Origin: Mycobacterium colombiense CECT 3035
GTDB lineage: Bacteria; Actinomycetota; Actinomycetes; Mycobacteriales; Mycobacteriaceae
Assembly: GCF_002105755.1 (NCBI RefSeq)
Contig: NZ_CP020821.1
Location: 496,001 to 560,000, forward strand
Length of the DNA: 64,000 bases
Direction: 5' to 3'
The notes below the pieces were generated by a model. That model was not told the origin of the DNA. It saw nothing but the letters and a program-made list of their open reading frames with translations, and ran no database searches. Below, in pieces: positions 29,790 to 37,691 of the stretch (positions within the stretch are counted from its first letter, which is position 1; every line of letters starts with the position of its first letter). The translations under genes were made by a program, and so were the position numbers.

Positions 29790-32654
29790 ATGATTCGATA
29801 CAGCACCCAGCCGCGACGACTACGAGTGTCCGCACTGGCGGCCGTCGCCAACCCGTCCTACGCCCGCGTCGACACCTGGAACCTGCTGGACGACGCCTGC
29901 CGTCACCTCGCCGAGGTGGACCTCGCCGGACTGGACAAGACCCACGACGTGGCGCGGGTGAAGCGCCTGATGGATCGCATCGGCGCTTACGAGCGGTACT
30001 GGCTGTACCCCGGTGCGGAGAACCTGGCGATCTTCCGGGCCCACCTGGAGAGCCTGTCCACGGTGCGGCTCACCGAGGAGGTCTCGCTGGCCGTGCGGTT
30101 GTTGAGTGAATATGGTGACCGCGCAGGGCTTTTCGACACCTCCGCGCCGCTGGACGACCAGGAGCTGGTCGCCCAGGCCAAGCAGCAGCACTTCTACACG
30201 GTGCTGCTCGCCGACGACGCCCCGGGCACCGCCCCGGACAGCCTGGCCGAGTGCCTGCGCGCGCTGCGCTGCGCGTCCGACGACGTACAGTTCGAGATCC
30301 TGGTGGTGCCCAGCGTCGAGGACGCGATCACCGCGGTGGCGCTGAACGGCGAGATTCAGGCCGCGATCATTCGCGACGACCTGCCGCTGCGTTCCCGGGA
30401 CCGGCTGCCGCTGATGAACACACTGCTGGGGCCCAACGAGGATGCGGACGGGGTCATTCCGGATCGGGCCAACGACTGGGTGGAGTGCGGCGAGTGGATC
30501 AGGGAGCTGCGGCCCCACATCGACCTGTATCTGCTGACCGACGAGTCGATCGCGGCCGGCGATGACACCGAGCCCGACGTCTACGACCGCACGTTCTACC
30601 GGCTCAACGACGTCACCGACCTGCACAGCACGGTGCTTGCCGGGCTGCGAAACCGCTACGCCACACCGTTTTTCGACGCGCTGCGCGCGTATGCCGCCGC
30701 GCCGGTAGGCCAGTTCCACGCCCTGCCCGTCGCGCGCGGCGCCAGCATCTTCAACTCCAGGTCGCTGCAGGACATGGGGGAGTTCTACGGCCGCAACATC
30801 TTCATGGCCGAAACGTCCACCACCTCCGGCGGCCTCGACTCGCTGCTGGATCCGCACGGCAACATCAAGAAGGCGATGGACAAGGCCGCCAAGACGTGGA
30901 ACGCGGACCACACCTACTTCGTCACCAACGGGACGTCGACCGCCAACAAGATCGTCGTGCAGTCGCTGACCCGGCCGGGCGACATCGTGCTGATCGACCG
31001 CAACTGCCACAAGTCGCACCACTACGGCCTGGTGCTGGCGGGCGCCTATCCGCTGTACCTGGACGCCTATCCGCTGCCGCAGTTCGCGATCTACGGCGCG
31101 GTGTCGCTGCGCACCATCAAGCAGACGCTGCTGGACCTGGAGGCGGCCGGACAGCTGCACCGGGTGCGCATGCTGCTGCTCACCAACTGCACCTTCGACG
31201 GCGTGGTCTACAACCCGCTGCAGGTCATGCAGGAGGTGCTGGCGATCAAGCCGGACATCTGCTTCTTGTGGGACGAGGCGTGGTACGCGTTCGCCACGGC
31301 CGTGCCGTGGGCCCGGCAGCGGACCGCCATGGTGTCCGCCGAGCGCCTGGAGCAGATGCTGGCCTCGCCGGAATACGCTGCGGAATACCGGAAGTGGGCC
31401 GCCACCATGGACGGGGTCGACCGGTCGGAGTGGATCGAGCGCGAGCTGATGCCCGACCCGGCCACCGCCCGGGTGCGCGTCTATGCCACGCACTCCACGC
31501 ACAAGTCGCTCTCGGCGCTGCGGCAGGCGTCGATGATCCACGTGCGGGACCAGGATTTCAACGCGCTGACCCGGGATTCCTTCGCTGAGGCGTTCCTGAC
31601 GCACACGTCGACCTCGCCGAATCAGCAGCTGCTGGCGTCACTGGACCTGGCCCGCCGGCAGGTCGACATCGAGGGCTTCCAACTGGTCCGGCAGGTCTAC
31701 GACATGGCGCTGGTCTTCCGGCACCGGGTGCGCAAAGACCGGCTGATCAGCAAATGGTTCCGCATCCTCGACGAATCCGACCTGGTGCCAGAGGAATTCC
31801 GGGAGTCCTCGGTGAGTTCCTACCGCGAGGTCAGGCAGGGGGCGCTGGCCGAGTGGAACGAGGCCTGGCGCTCCGACCAGTTCGTGCTGGACGCGACGAG
31901 GGTGACCTTGTTCGTGGGGGCCACCGGGATGAACGGCTACGACTTCCGCGAAAAGATCCTGATGGAGCGGTTCGGCATCCAGATCAACAAGACGTCGATC
32001 AACAGCGTGCTGCTGATCTTCACGATCGGCGTCACCTGGTCCAGCGTGCATTACCTTCTCGACGTGTTGCGAAGGGTGGCAACCGATTTCGACCGCATCG
32101 AGAAGGCGGCCAGCGTCGCAGACCGGGCGCTGCAGGAGCGTCACGTCGAGGAGATCACCGAGGATCTGCCGCATCTGCCCGACTTCAGCGAATTCGACGT
32201 GGCGTTCCGGCCCGTCGACGAGTGCAACTTCGGCGACATGCGCTCGGCGTTCTACGCCGGCTACGAGGAGTCCGACCGCGAACACGTGCTGATCGGCATG
32301 GCCGGGCGGCGACTGGCCGAGGGCAAGACCCTGGTGTCGACGACCTTCGTGGTGCCCTACCCGCCGGGCTTCCCGGTGCTGGTCCCGGGCCAGGTGGTCT
32401 CCAAGGAGATCGTCTACTTCCTGGCCCAGCTCGACGTCAAGGAAATCCACGGGTACAACCCCGATCTCGGGCTGTCGGTCTTCACCGAGACCGCGCTGGC
32501 CCGCATGGAGGCGCAACGCAACGCAGCGATGGCGGCGGTGGGCTCGGTGACGGCGGCCTTCGAGCTGCCGGCGGACGCATCGGCGACCAACGGCGCGCGC
32601 AACAACGGCGCCGACGACGCCCCGGCCGTTCCGTCGGTCGCGGACAGCGGCTGA
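29790..32654 (+). CDS. PLP-dependent Orn/Lys/Arg decarboxylase (Rv2531c-like)
   Basis: A 954-aa fold-type I amino-acid decarboxylase of the inducible Orn/Lys/Arg family. It has an N-terminal wing/receiver-like domain, the PLP core with TYFVTNGTSTANKIVVQSL, FLWDEAWYAF, and the Schiff-base Lys572 in YATHSTHKSLSALRQ, then the C-terminal domain with VPYPPGFPVLVPGQ. It is longer than the E. coli enzymes (about 710-760 aa), with an extended N-terminus. Which amino acid is used cannot be told from sequence. ATG start behind GAGGT; it stands alone, 96 bp after the nusB operon. Confidence 0.88.
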   Translation: MIRYSTQPRRLRVSALAAVANPSYARVDTWNLLDDACRHLAEVDLAGLDKTHDVARVKRLMDRIGAYERYWLYPGAENLAIFRAHLESLSTVRLTEEVSLAVRLLSEYGDRAGLFDTSAPLDDQELVAQAKQQHFYTVLLADDAPGTAPDSLAECLRALRCASDDVQFEILVVPSVEDAITAVALNGEIQAAIIRDDLPLRSRDRLPLMNTLLGPNEDADGVIPDRANDWVECGEWIRELRPHIDLYLLTDESIAAGDDTEPDVYDRTFYRLNDVTDLHSTVLAGLRNRYATPFFDALRAYAAAPVGQFHALPVARGASIFNSRSLQDMGEFYGRNIFMAETSTTSGGLDSLLDPHGNIKKAMDKAAKTWNADHTYFVTNGTSTANKIVVQSLTRPGDIVLIDRNCHKSHHYGLVLAGAYPLYLDAYPLPQFAIYGAVSLRTIKQTLLDLEAAGQLHRVRMLLLTNCTFDGVVYNPLQVMQEVLAIKPDICFLWDEAWYAFATAVPWARQRTAMVSAERLEQMLASPEYAAEYRKWAATMDGVDRSEWIERELMPDPATARVRVYATHSTHKSLSALRQASMIHVRDQDFNALTRDSFAEAFLTHTSTSPNQQLLASLDLARRQVDIEGFQLVRQVYDMALVFRHRVRKDRLISKWFRILDESDLVPEEFRESSVSSYREVRQGALAEWNEAWRSDQFVLDATRVTLFVGATGMNGYDFREKILMERFGIQINKTSINSVLLIFTIGVTWSSVHYLLDVLRRVATDFDRIEKAASVADRALQERHVEEITEDLPHLPDFSEFDVAFRPVDECNFGDMRSAFYAGYEESDREHVLIGMAGRRLAEGKTLVSTTFVVPYPPGFPVLVPGQVVSKEIVYFLAQLDVKEIHGYNPDLGLSVFTETALARMEAQRNAAMAAVGSVTAAFELPADASATNGARNNGADDAPAVPSVADSG

Positions 32655-32658
32655 CCGA

Positions 32659-32943
32659 TCAGCCGGCCGTCGGAGCCGGATGCGCGCCGCACGTGGTGCG
32701 GGCCGAGGTCTGCGGTGCGCCCGGCGACCAGTCGGCGATGCCTTGCCGGATCCCTTGCAGGAGCGCGTCGCGGCCCGCGGGAGCCGTCTGGTTGCAGCTC
32801 GAACTGAGGGTGCTGAACGGACTCGGGTCGGCGCCCGCCGGCGCCGCCGCCAGGGCACCGGAGCCGACCATGACTGCCGCGCTGACCAGGATTCGTGCGA
32901 TCGCACGATCGATACGACGCATAGGGCGTGCAGTACTGAACAT
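32659..32943 (-). CDS. Hemophore-related small secreted protein
   Basis: A 94-aa exported protein: basic N-terminus (MRRIDRAIARI), hydrophobic core (LVSAAVMVGSGALAA) and AxA cleavage site (APAGA-DP), leaving about 55 mature residues with two Cys (SSSCNQ and TTCGAH) and the helix DALLQGIRQGIADW. This pattern fits the mycobacterial hemophore-related family (Rv0203/Rv1174c type). ATG 32922 is an alternative start. On the minus strand TAGCCT (32958-32953) lies 9 nt before ATG 32943. It is divergent from the kinase gene across the GCTGAG repeats, so heme or envelope signalling is a natural hypothesis. Confidence 0.72.
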   Translation of the reverse strand: MFSTARPMRRIDRAIARILVSAAVMVGSGALAAAPAGADPSPFSTLSSSCNQTAPAGRDALLQGIRQGIADWSPGAPQTSARTTCGAHPAPTAG

Positions 32944-32968
32944 GACGGTCCCAGGCTAGGACGCGACC

Positions 32969-32996
32969 GCTGAGAGGCCGCTGAGAACGCGCTGAG
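32969..32996 (+). promoter_or_regulatory. Three GCTGAG direct repeats with exact 11-bp period (candidate OmpR-type operator)
   Basis: GCTGAG occurs at 32969, 32980 and 32991. Tandem direct repeats at 11 bp are the usual layout for OmpR/PhoB-type winged-helix regulators. The array lies between the hemophore-like gene and the kinase gene, just upstream of the probable kinase -35 region and overlapping that of the hemophore-like gene. Confidence 0.65.
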
Positions 32997-33040
32997 CTTG
33001 GTGTTTTCACCCGGGCCGCGGGGCCTGCAGAATTAACGAC

Positions 33041-34459
33041 GTGCGAACATCCGGTGTCTGGCCATTCCGGCGAGGCGGGCGAGCGGGTTGGTGGCGCCTC
33101 GGGCACCTGGGCATCTCGGCCCGCTCGGCGGCCGTGTCGGCGATCGTCGTGCTGTGTGCGCTCAGCGTGGCCGGCGCCGGTCTGGACGCGATCCTGTACC
33201 GCACGTTGCTGACTGGCGTGGATTACGCCGCGGCCGAACGGGTCCGCGACATCACCAAGGCGCTGCAGTTCGATTCGCCCGAGGATCTCGACAACCATTT
33301 GCTGACCACCGACCAGCGGGTGGTGGCAGCCCAACTGCTCGGCCCGGATGGCAACGTGGTCAAGCGATCCGACTCCGCCCCCAAGACGCCGCTGGTTCCG
33401 GCCAGCCAGTTCGACTTCAAGCTGCGGCGCGGCCTGCCCGACGACGCGGTGGCCGGTGACGACATGCGCGTCAGTGGCCAGAAAGTCGCGACCCGGTCCG
33501 GGGTGTACACGGTGCTGGTGGGCGGAGGCAGCGAGGCGGTCGAGGCCACCGCGCGGACCCTGGCGATTCTGTTGGCCTGCAGCGCACCGGTGATCGTCGG
33601 CGTGGTGGCGGCGGCGACCTATTGGCTGGTGCGCCGCTCGCTGCAGTCGGTGGACGCGATCCGCACCAGGGTGGCCGACATCTCGACGTCGGATCTGGCC
33701 GAGCGGGTACCGGTGCCGGACAGCAACGACGAGATCGCGGCCCTGGCCGTCACGATGAACGAGATGCTCTCCCGGCTGGAAGCGGGTCACCGTGCGCAGC
33801 AACGCTTTGTCGGCGACGCGTCGCACGAATTGCGCAGCCCGCTGGCCACCATCATCTCCGGGCTGGAAGTGGCCGAGGCCCATCCCGATCTGCTCGACGC
33901 CGACCTGGCGGTCAACACGCTGCTGCCCGAGGCGCAGCGCATGCACACCCTGATCGAGGACCTGCTGCTGCTGGCCCGCGCCGACGAGCAGACGCTGCTG
34001 CGGCGCACGGAGCAGGTGGCGCTCGACGACCTCGCACGCGCGGAAGCCGACCGCGCGCGCCGCGGCACGCCATGCGTGGTGCATACCGATGTGCGTCCGG
34101 TGTACCTGGAGGCCGACCCGATAGCCATGTCGAGGATGATCCGTAATCTGGTGGAAAACGCTGTCCGCCACGCGGTTTCATGCGTATCCATCGAAGTCGG
34201 CGGCCGGGACGGGGCGGCGGTCCTCACCGTCAGCGACGACGGCCCGGGCATAGCCCCCGCCGACAGGGACCGCGTGTTCGAACGCTTCGTGCGCCTGGAT
34301 TCCGACCGGGCCCGCAGCGGGGGAGGGACGGGCCTCGGCCTGGCGATCGTCGCCGAGGTAGTTGCCGCGCACGGGGGCACGGTCGTCATCGACGCACCGC
34401 CCTCCGGCGGAACCCGGATGACCGTGACGTTGCCGGTCTCTCAGCACAGCAATCGGTAA
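33041..34459 (+). CDS. Sensor histidine kinase (HAMP/HisKA/HATPase)
   Basis: A 472-aa membrane kinase. TM1 at about 30-50 (AVSAIVVLCALSVAGAGL), an extracytoplasmic sensor of about 120 residues, TM2 at about 171-196, HAMP at about 197-249, phosphoacceptor His262 in DASHELRSPL, N-box Asn373 in NLVENAVRHA, G1 DDGPGI (399-404) and G2 GGGTGLGLAI (427-436). GTG 33041 is 7 nt after CAGAAT, consistent with a leaderless start. Its last 19 bp overlap the convergent response-regulator gene. Confidence 0.93.
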   Translation: MRTSGVWPFRRGGRAGWWRLGHLGISARSAAVSAIVVLCALSVAGAGLDAILYRTLLTGVDYAAAERVRDITKALQFDSPEDLDNHLLTTDQRVVAAQLLGPDGNVVKRSDSAPKTPLVPASQFDFKLRRGLPDDAVAGDDMRVSGQKVATRSGVYTVLVGGGSEAVEATARTLAILLACSAPVIVGVVAAATYWLVRRSLQSVDAIRTRVADISTSDLAERVPVPDSNDEIAALAVTMNEMLSRLEAGHRAQQRFVGDASHELRSPLATIISGLEVAEAHPDLLDADLAVNTLLPEAQRMHTLIEDLLLLARADEQTLLRRTEQVALDDLARAEADRARRGTPCVVHTDVRPVYLEADPIAMSRMIRNLVENAVRHAVSCVSIEVGGRDGAAVLTVSDDGPGIAPADRDRVFERFVRLDSDRARSGGGTGLGLAIVAEVVAAHGGTVVIDAPPSGGTRMTVTLPVSQHSNR

Positions 34460-35109
34460 CCGACGCCCCGAATCGTCTCGATGGTGTTGGTGCCGAAGGG
34501 GACATCGATCTTGCGCCGCAGATATCCCACGTAGACCTCGACGACGTTGTCGGGGCCGTGAAAATGCGCGTCCCAGACGTTCTGCAGTATCTCGGCCTTT
34601 GTCACCACCACGTCCTTATTGCGCATCAGGAATTCGAGCACCCCGTACTCGCGCGGCGTCAGCGCGATCGGCGTCGAACCCCGTTTGACCGTGTGCCGGG
34701 CCGGATCCAGCGTCAGCGTCCCGGCTTTCAGCACCACCGGGCGCGCCGGCGCGCCGCGACGGATCAACGCCCGCAACCGCGCCACCAGCACCCGGAACGA
34801 GAACGGCTTGGTCAGATAGTCGTCCGCGCCCAGATCGAAGGCGTCGGTTTCGTCGTACTCACCGTCCTTGGCGGTCAGCATGAGCACCGGCGTCCACACG
34901 TTGTGCGACCGCAGCCGGCGCAACACCTCATAGCCGCTGAGGCCGGGCAGCATGATGTCGAGAATGATTACGTCGAAACCGTTTTCGGTGGCCTCCCGCA
35001 GGCCGTCGACGCCGTTGCCGACGGCCATCACGACGAACCCCTCCGCCTTGAGCCCCCGGACCACGGTGGCGGACAGCCGCGGTTCATCCTCGACGAGCAG
35101 GACTCTCAT
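34441..35109 (-). CDS. OmpR-family response regulator, convergent with its probable kinase
   Basis: A 222-aa two-domain regulator. Receiver: acidic pocket in VEDEP (Glu7, Asp8), phosphoacceptor Asp51 in LDIMLPG, Thr79 and Lys101 (LTKPFS). The C-terminal winged helix includes LTPREYGVLEFLM and VYVGYLRRKID. It resembles TcrA-type mycobacterial regulators by memory. ATG 35109 is 6 nt after TAGCGT on the minus strand (leaderless pattern). The gene is tail to tail with the kinase gene instead of in the same operon, so the pair relies on separate promoters. Confidence 0.93.
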   Translation of the reverse strand: MRVLLVEDEPRLSATVVRGLKAEGFVVMAVGNGVDGLREATENGFDVIILDIMLPGLSGYEVLRRLRSHNVWTPVLMLTAKDGEYDETDAFDLGADDYLTKPFSFRVLVARLRALIRRGAPARPVVLKAGTLTLDPARHTVKRGSTPIALTPREYGVLEFLMRNKDVVVTKAEILQNVWDAHFHGPDNVVEVYVGYLRRKIDVPFGTNTIETIRGVGYRLLC

Positions 35110-35142
35110 GTTTCAACGCTACGTCGAGCGCCGGACACACCC

Positions 35143-35469
35143 TCAATCGGGCCAGCGTGCCTCGATCAGCACCTCGGCGAACGGGCCGCCCATCCGGCAG
35201 AAACGGTCGGTCGTTACCCACACGACGCCGGGGTTTACCAGGGTGATTTGCGCCGGGTGGCCGACGATGGTCTCACCGGGATTGGTGTGGCTGAATAACG
35301 TCGTCAGCTTGTCGACGTCGACGTCGACTTTCCAATCAGGCCACGGCCGTTGAAAGAAATCGCGGTTGAACCACATCGTCGGGCATTCTTCGATGCGGCG
35401 CTCGCGCAGGGCCATCGGGGGAAGCATCATGAGGGCCGTCGCCTGCCGCTGCTGCGTGCCGCGTGGCAT
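35143..35469 (-). CDS. 108-aa protein of unknown function upstream of the response regulator gene
   Basis: The open frame extends to 35679, but AAAGGAG just before ATG 35469 fixes the start and gives 108 aa: a short N-terminal region, then PTMWFNRDFFQRPWPDWKVDVDVDK and a strand-rich segment (IVGHPAQITLVNPGVVWVTT). No signal peptide or known domain is recognised. It is on the same strand as the regulator gene and starts 360 bp upstream of it. A TACGAT hexamer at 35519-35514 and a two-copy 11-bp repeat at 35530-35547 lie upstream, suggesting control by the neighbouring regulator. Confidence 0.6.
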   Translation of the reverse strand: MPRGTQQRQATALMMLPPMALRERRIEECPTMWFNRDFFQRPWPDWKVDVDVDKLTTLFSHTNPGETIVGHPAQITLVNPGVVWVTTDRFCRMGGPFAEVLIEARWPD

Positions 35470-35513
35470 CCCGCTCCTTTGTGACCTTGTGCCGCCGTCA
35501 TTACCGACGCCAA

Positions 35514-35547
35514 ATCGTACGGCCAGGCCGCTGTGAAATCGTTGAGA
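35514..35547. promoter_or_regulatory. Two-copy 11-bp repeat and -10 upstream of the 108-aa gene
   Basis: GCTGTGA (35530) and GTTGAGA (35541) are 11 bp apart and resemble the GCTGAGA units at 32969-32996. On the minus strand TACGAT (35519-35514) is a candidate -10 whose -35 position falls inside the repeats. Confidence 0.45.
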
Positions 35548-35620
35548 ATCCCCCAGCGCCGGCGTCGTTACCGCACGTGGCGCCCGGTGTGGGCGTTGAA
35601 TTCTCGATGAGCGCGGCCGG

Positions 35621-36448
35621 TCAGCGTGGATCCTGATCCGGTTGCTGGACGCCGGTTTCGGGATGATGTTCGGCCGCATCGTCTTTGGGCCGGCCGGGGT
35701 GCCGACCGGGCCGCTGCGGTATGACGGCGATCAACACCGCGATCAGCGCCGCGAGCACCGCCGAGGCGAGCGGGCGGCTCCACGCCAGGCCGCCGTCGGC
35801 GACGGGCTTGTCGATGAAGTCACCGACGGTCGCGCCCAGCGGCCTGGTGAGGATGAACGCCAGCCAGAACAAGGCGACGCGGGAGATCGAGGTCCAGAAG
35901 TACAGGGCCGCCACCACCGCGAGGCCCACCGCGAAAACCAGCGCGCCGCGTTCGTAACCGAAATCGCGTGTGTCGGCCAGCCAATCGCCGAGCGCGGTGC
36001 CCAGCGTCTGGGAGAACGTGATGGTGGCCCAGTAGAAGGCCTCCACCTTGGGCGTGGCGACGGTGCTGACCGATACGGTGCCCTGCGACCAGCGCCAGAG
36101 TCCCAGCGTGGCCAGCAGGCACGCCAGCAGCAGCAGCGACCCGCCCGTGTAGCCGATGCCCAGCGATCGGTCCGCGAAATCGGCCAGCACGGTGCCGAAC
36201 GTCGTCGAGGCCACGATCGTCGCCCAGTAGAGCGCCGCATGGAACCGCTTGGCGAGGATCTGCGCCGCCACCAGCGCCACCAGCGCGACGCCGAAAATCG
36301 CGACCCCGGCGGCGTAGCCCCAATTCAGCGTCATCGTGACGGTGTCGCCGCCGGTCTCGCCCAACGTCGTCGCCAAGACCTTGATGACCCAGAACCCCAG
36401 GGTGACCGCCGGCACCTTGGTCAGCGCGTGCTTCGAAACGTCCGTCAT
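35621..36448 (-). CDS. Multi-pass membrane protein with four internal repeats (COG4705-like)
   Basis: A 275-aa protein with about eight hydrophobic segments. Four similar units are visible, each a helix containing T(L/F)G-x-x-x-(G/A)D: TTLGETGGD, TTFGTVLADF, QTLGTALGDW and RPLGATVGDF. The units of about 60 residues suggest ancient duplication. This fits the COG4705 'membrane-anchored protein' group; substrate unknown. ATG 36448 is preferred; ATG 36457 is possible, and the frame upstream is unlike the family. The hydrophilic tail is rich in Pro, His and Gln. Confidence 0.75.
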   Translation of the reverse strand: MTDVSKHALTKVPAVTLGFWVIKVLATTLGETGGDTVTMTLNWGYAAGVAIFGVALVALVAAQILAKRFHAALYWATIVASTTFGTVLADFADRSLGIGYTGGSLLLLACLLATLGLWRWSQGTVSVSTVATPKVEAFYWATITFSQTLGTALGDWLADTRDFGYERGALVFAVGLAVVAALYFWTSISRVALFWLAFILTRPLGATVGDFIDKPVADGGLAWSRPLASAVLAALIAVLIAVIPQRPGRHPGRPKDDAAEHHPETGVQQPDQDPR

Positions 36449-36673
36449 GCACGCCATCTTGCGCCGTCGGGAGCCCATCCGGGAATCGGCGGGTGCCGCG
36501 GCGTGGCGGGTTCTGCTCACCGGGATCACAAAGCCGGCGCGTTCTCGCAGGTGGCGCAATAGCGCGGCGGCCGGCGGTTTTAGCTGGTCGGGCCTCGGGG
36601 CCGCCCGGCGCAATGCGCGCGGCCGCCGCCCCGGGGCCCCGCCGGCGACCCGAAAAACGGCCCTGAGCTGCGT
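36449..36673. other. Intergenic stretch between COG4705-like and gntR genes
   Basis: About 225 bp of GC-rich sequence in the divergent gap. Apart from the gntR promoter at its right edge I see no gene, RNA or clear operator palindrome. Confidence 0.5.
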
Positions 36674-36686
36674 TAGCGTGACTCCC
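36674..36686 (+). promoter_or_regulatory. -10 element of the gntR-ferredoxin-ABC-flavoprotein operon
   Basis: TAGCGT (36674-36679) is followed by 7 nt and then GTG 36687, the leaderless pattern. It is the only obvious promoter for the six coupled genes downstream. Confidence 0.5.
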
Positions 36687-37439
36687 GTGGCGCAACCAGT
36701 ACCCATCGCAGGACCCCGGGCCGACCGCGCCCGCCGGGTCGCCGACGTGCTGCGCCAGCAGATCCACTCCGACGCCTACCCGGATGGCCTGCCCGCCGAG
36801 CTGGAGTTGGCCGCCGAATTCTCGGTATCCCGCAACACCATTCGCGAGGCGCTGACCGTCCTCAAGCACGAGGGGCTGATCGACCGCGGCCCCAAGGTCG
36901 GCACGCACGTCGCGCAGCGCAAGTACGACCACGGGCTCGACGCGCTGCTGGGTCTGAAGGAGACCTTCAAGGACCTCGGCGAGGTCCGCAACGAGGTGCG
37001 CGCCGCGATGGCGGTCACCGCGCCGCCGTCGGTGGCCCGCCGGTTGCGGCTGCAACCGGGCGAGCAGGCGGTGTTCATCGAGCGGCTGCGGTACCTGGGG
37101 GACCTGCCGCTCAGCCTCGACCTGACCTACCTCGCCCCGGACATCGGCCGCGAGGTGCTGACCCACCCGCTGGAGAGCAACGACCTGTTCGCGCTCATCG
37201 AGGAGGTGAGCGGGCAACGGCTGGGGTCGGCGGCGCTGGCGCTGGAGGCCATTCCCGCCGACGCGCACTCGGCCGCCACGCTGCAGGTGCCCGACGGCGC
37301 GGCCCTGCTGATGCTGGAGCGGCTCACCAGCCTCGCCGACGGCACGCCCGTCGACCTGGAATACATCCGGATGCGGGGCGACCGAATCACCATGCGGGGC
37401 AATCTCGTTAGGGCCGAGCCGATGAGGAGCAACCCATGA
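36687..37439 (+). CDS. GntR/HutC-family transcriptional regulator
   Basis: A 250-aa regulator: N-terminal winged helix with LPAELELAAEFSVSRNTIREAL and the wing DRGPKVGTHVA, and a C-terminal UTRA ligand-binding domain with FIERLRYLGDLPLSLDLTYL and LEYIRMRGDRITM. It is the first gene of its operon, so it probably autoregulates and senses the imported compound or a product. GTG 36687 follows TAGCGT by 7 nt. It overlaps the ferredoxin gene by 4 nt. Confidence 0.9.
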   Translation: MAQPVPIAGPRADRARRVADVLRQQIHSDAYPDGLPAELELAAEFSVSRNTIREALTVLKHEGLIDRGPKVGTHVAQRKYDHGLDALLGLKETFKDLGEVRNEVRAAMAVTAPPSVARRLRLQPGEQAVFIERLRYLGDLPLSLDLTYLAPDIGREVLTHPLESNDLFALIEEVSGQRLGSAALALEAIPADAHSAATLQVPDGAALLMLERLTSLADGTPVDLEYIRMRGDRITMRGNLVRAEPMRSNP

Positions 37440-37666
37440 CGCTGATCAACAACAACCGCGCCGACGTGCCCGTCACGATCGACGAGTCGCTGTGCATCGA
37501 CGGTTGCACGTTGTGCGTGGAGGTCTGTCCGCTCGACGCGCTGGCCATCGACCCCGACACCGGCAAGGCCTTCATGCATGTCGACGAGTGTTGGTACTGC
37601 GGCCCCTGCGCGGCCCGCTGTCCGACCGGCGCCGTCACGGTCAACATGCCCTATCTCCTTCGCTGA
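37436..37666 (+). CDS. 2x[4Fe-4S] ferredoxin (AprB-like small subunit)
   Basis: A 76-aa ferredoxin with two cysteine sets: C20-x3-C24-x2-C27-x3-C31-P and C52-x2-C55-x2-C58-x3-C62-P. The first has CX3C in place of the usual CX2C. In this operon it probably passes electrons to or from the AprA/fumarate-reductase-like flavoprotein, as AprB does for AprA in APS reductase. ATGA overlap with gntR; 25 bp before the lipoprotein gene. Confidence 0.9.
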   Translation: MTLINNNRADVPVTIDESLCIDGCTLCVEVCPLDALAIDPDTGKAFMHVDECWYCGPCAARCPTGAVTVNMPYLLR

Positions 37667-37691
37667 AAAGCCTCTGACCCCAGGACCTTTC

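Noticed and set aside
29820..31604. 594-codon minus-strand frame over the decarboxylase gene
   Set aside because: Antisense shadow of a conserved PLP enzyme.
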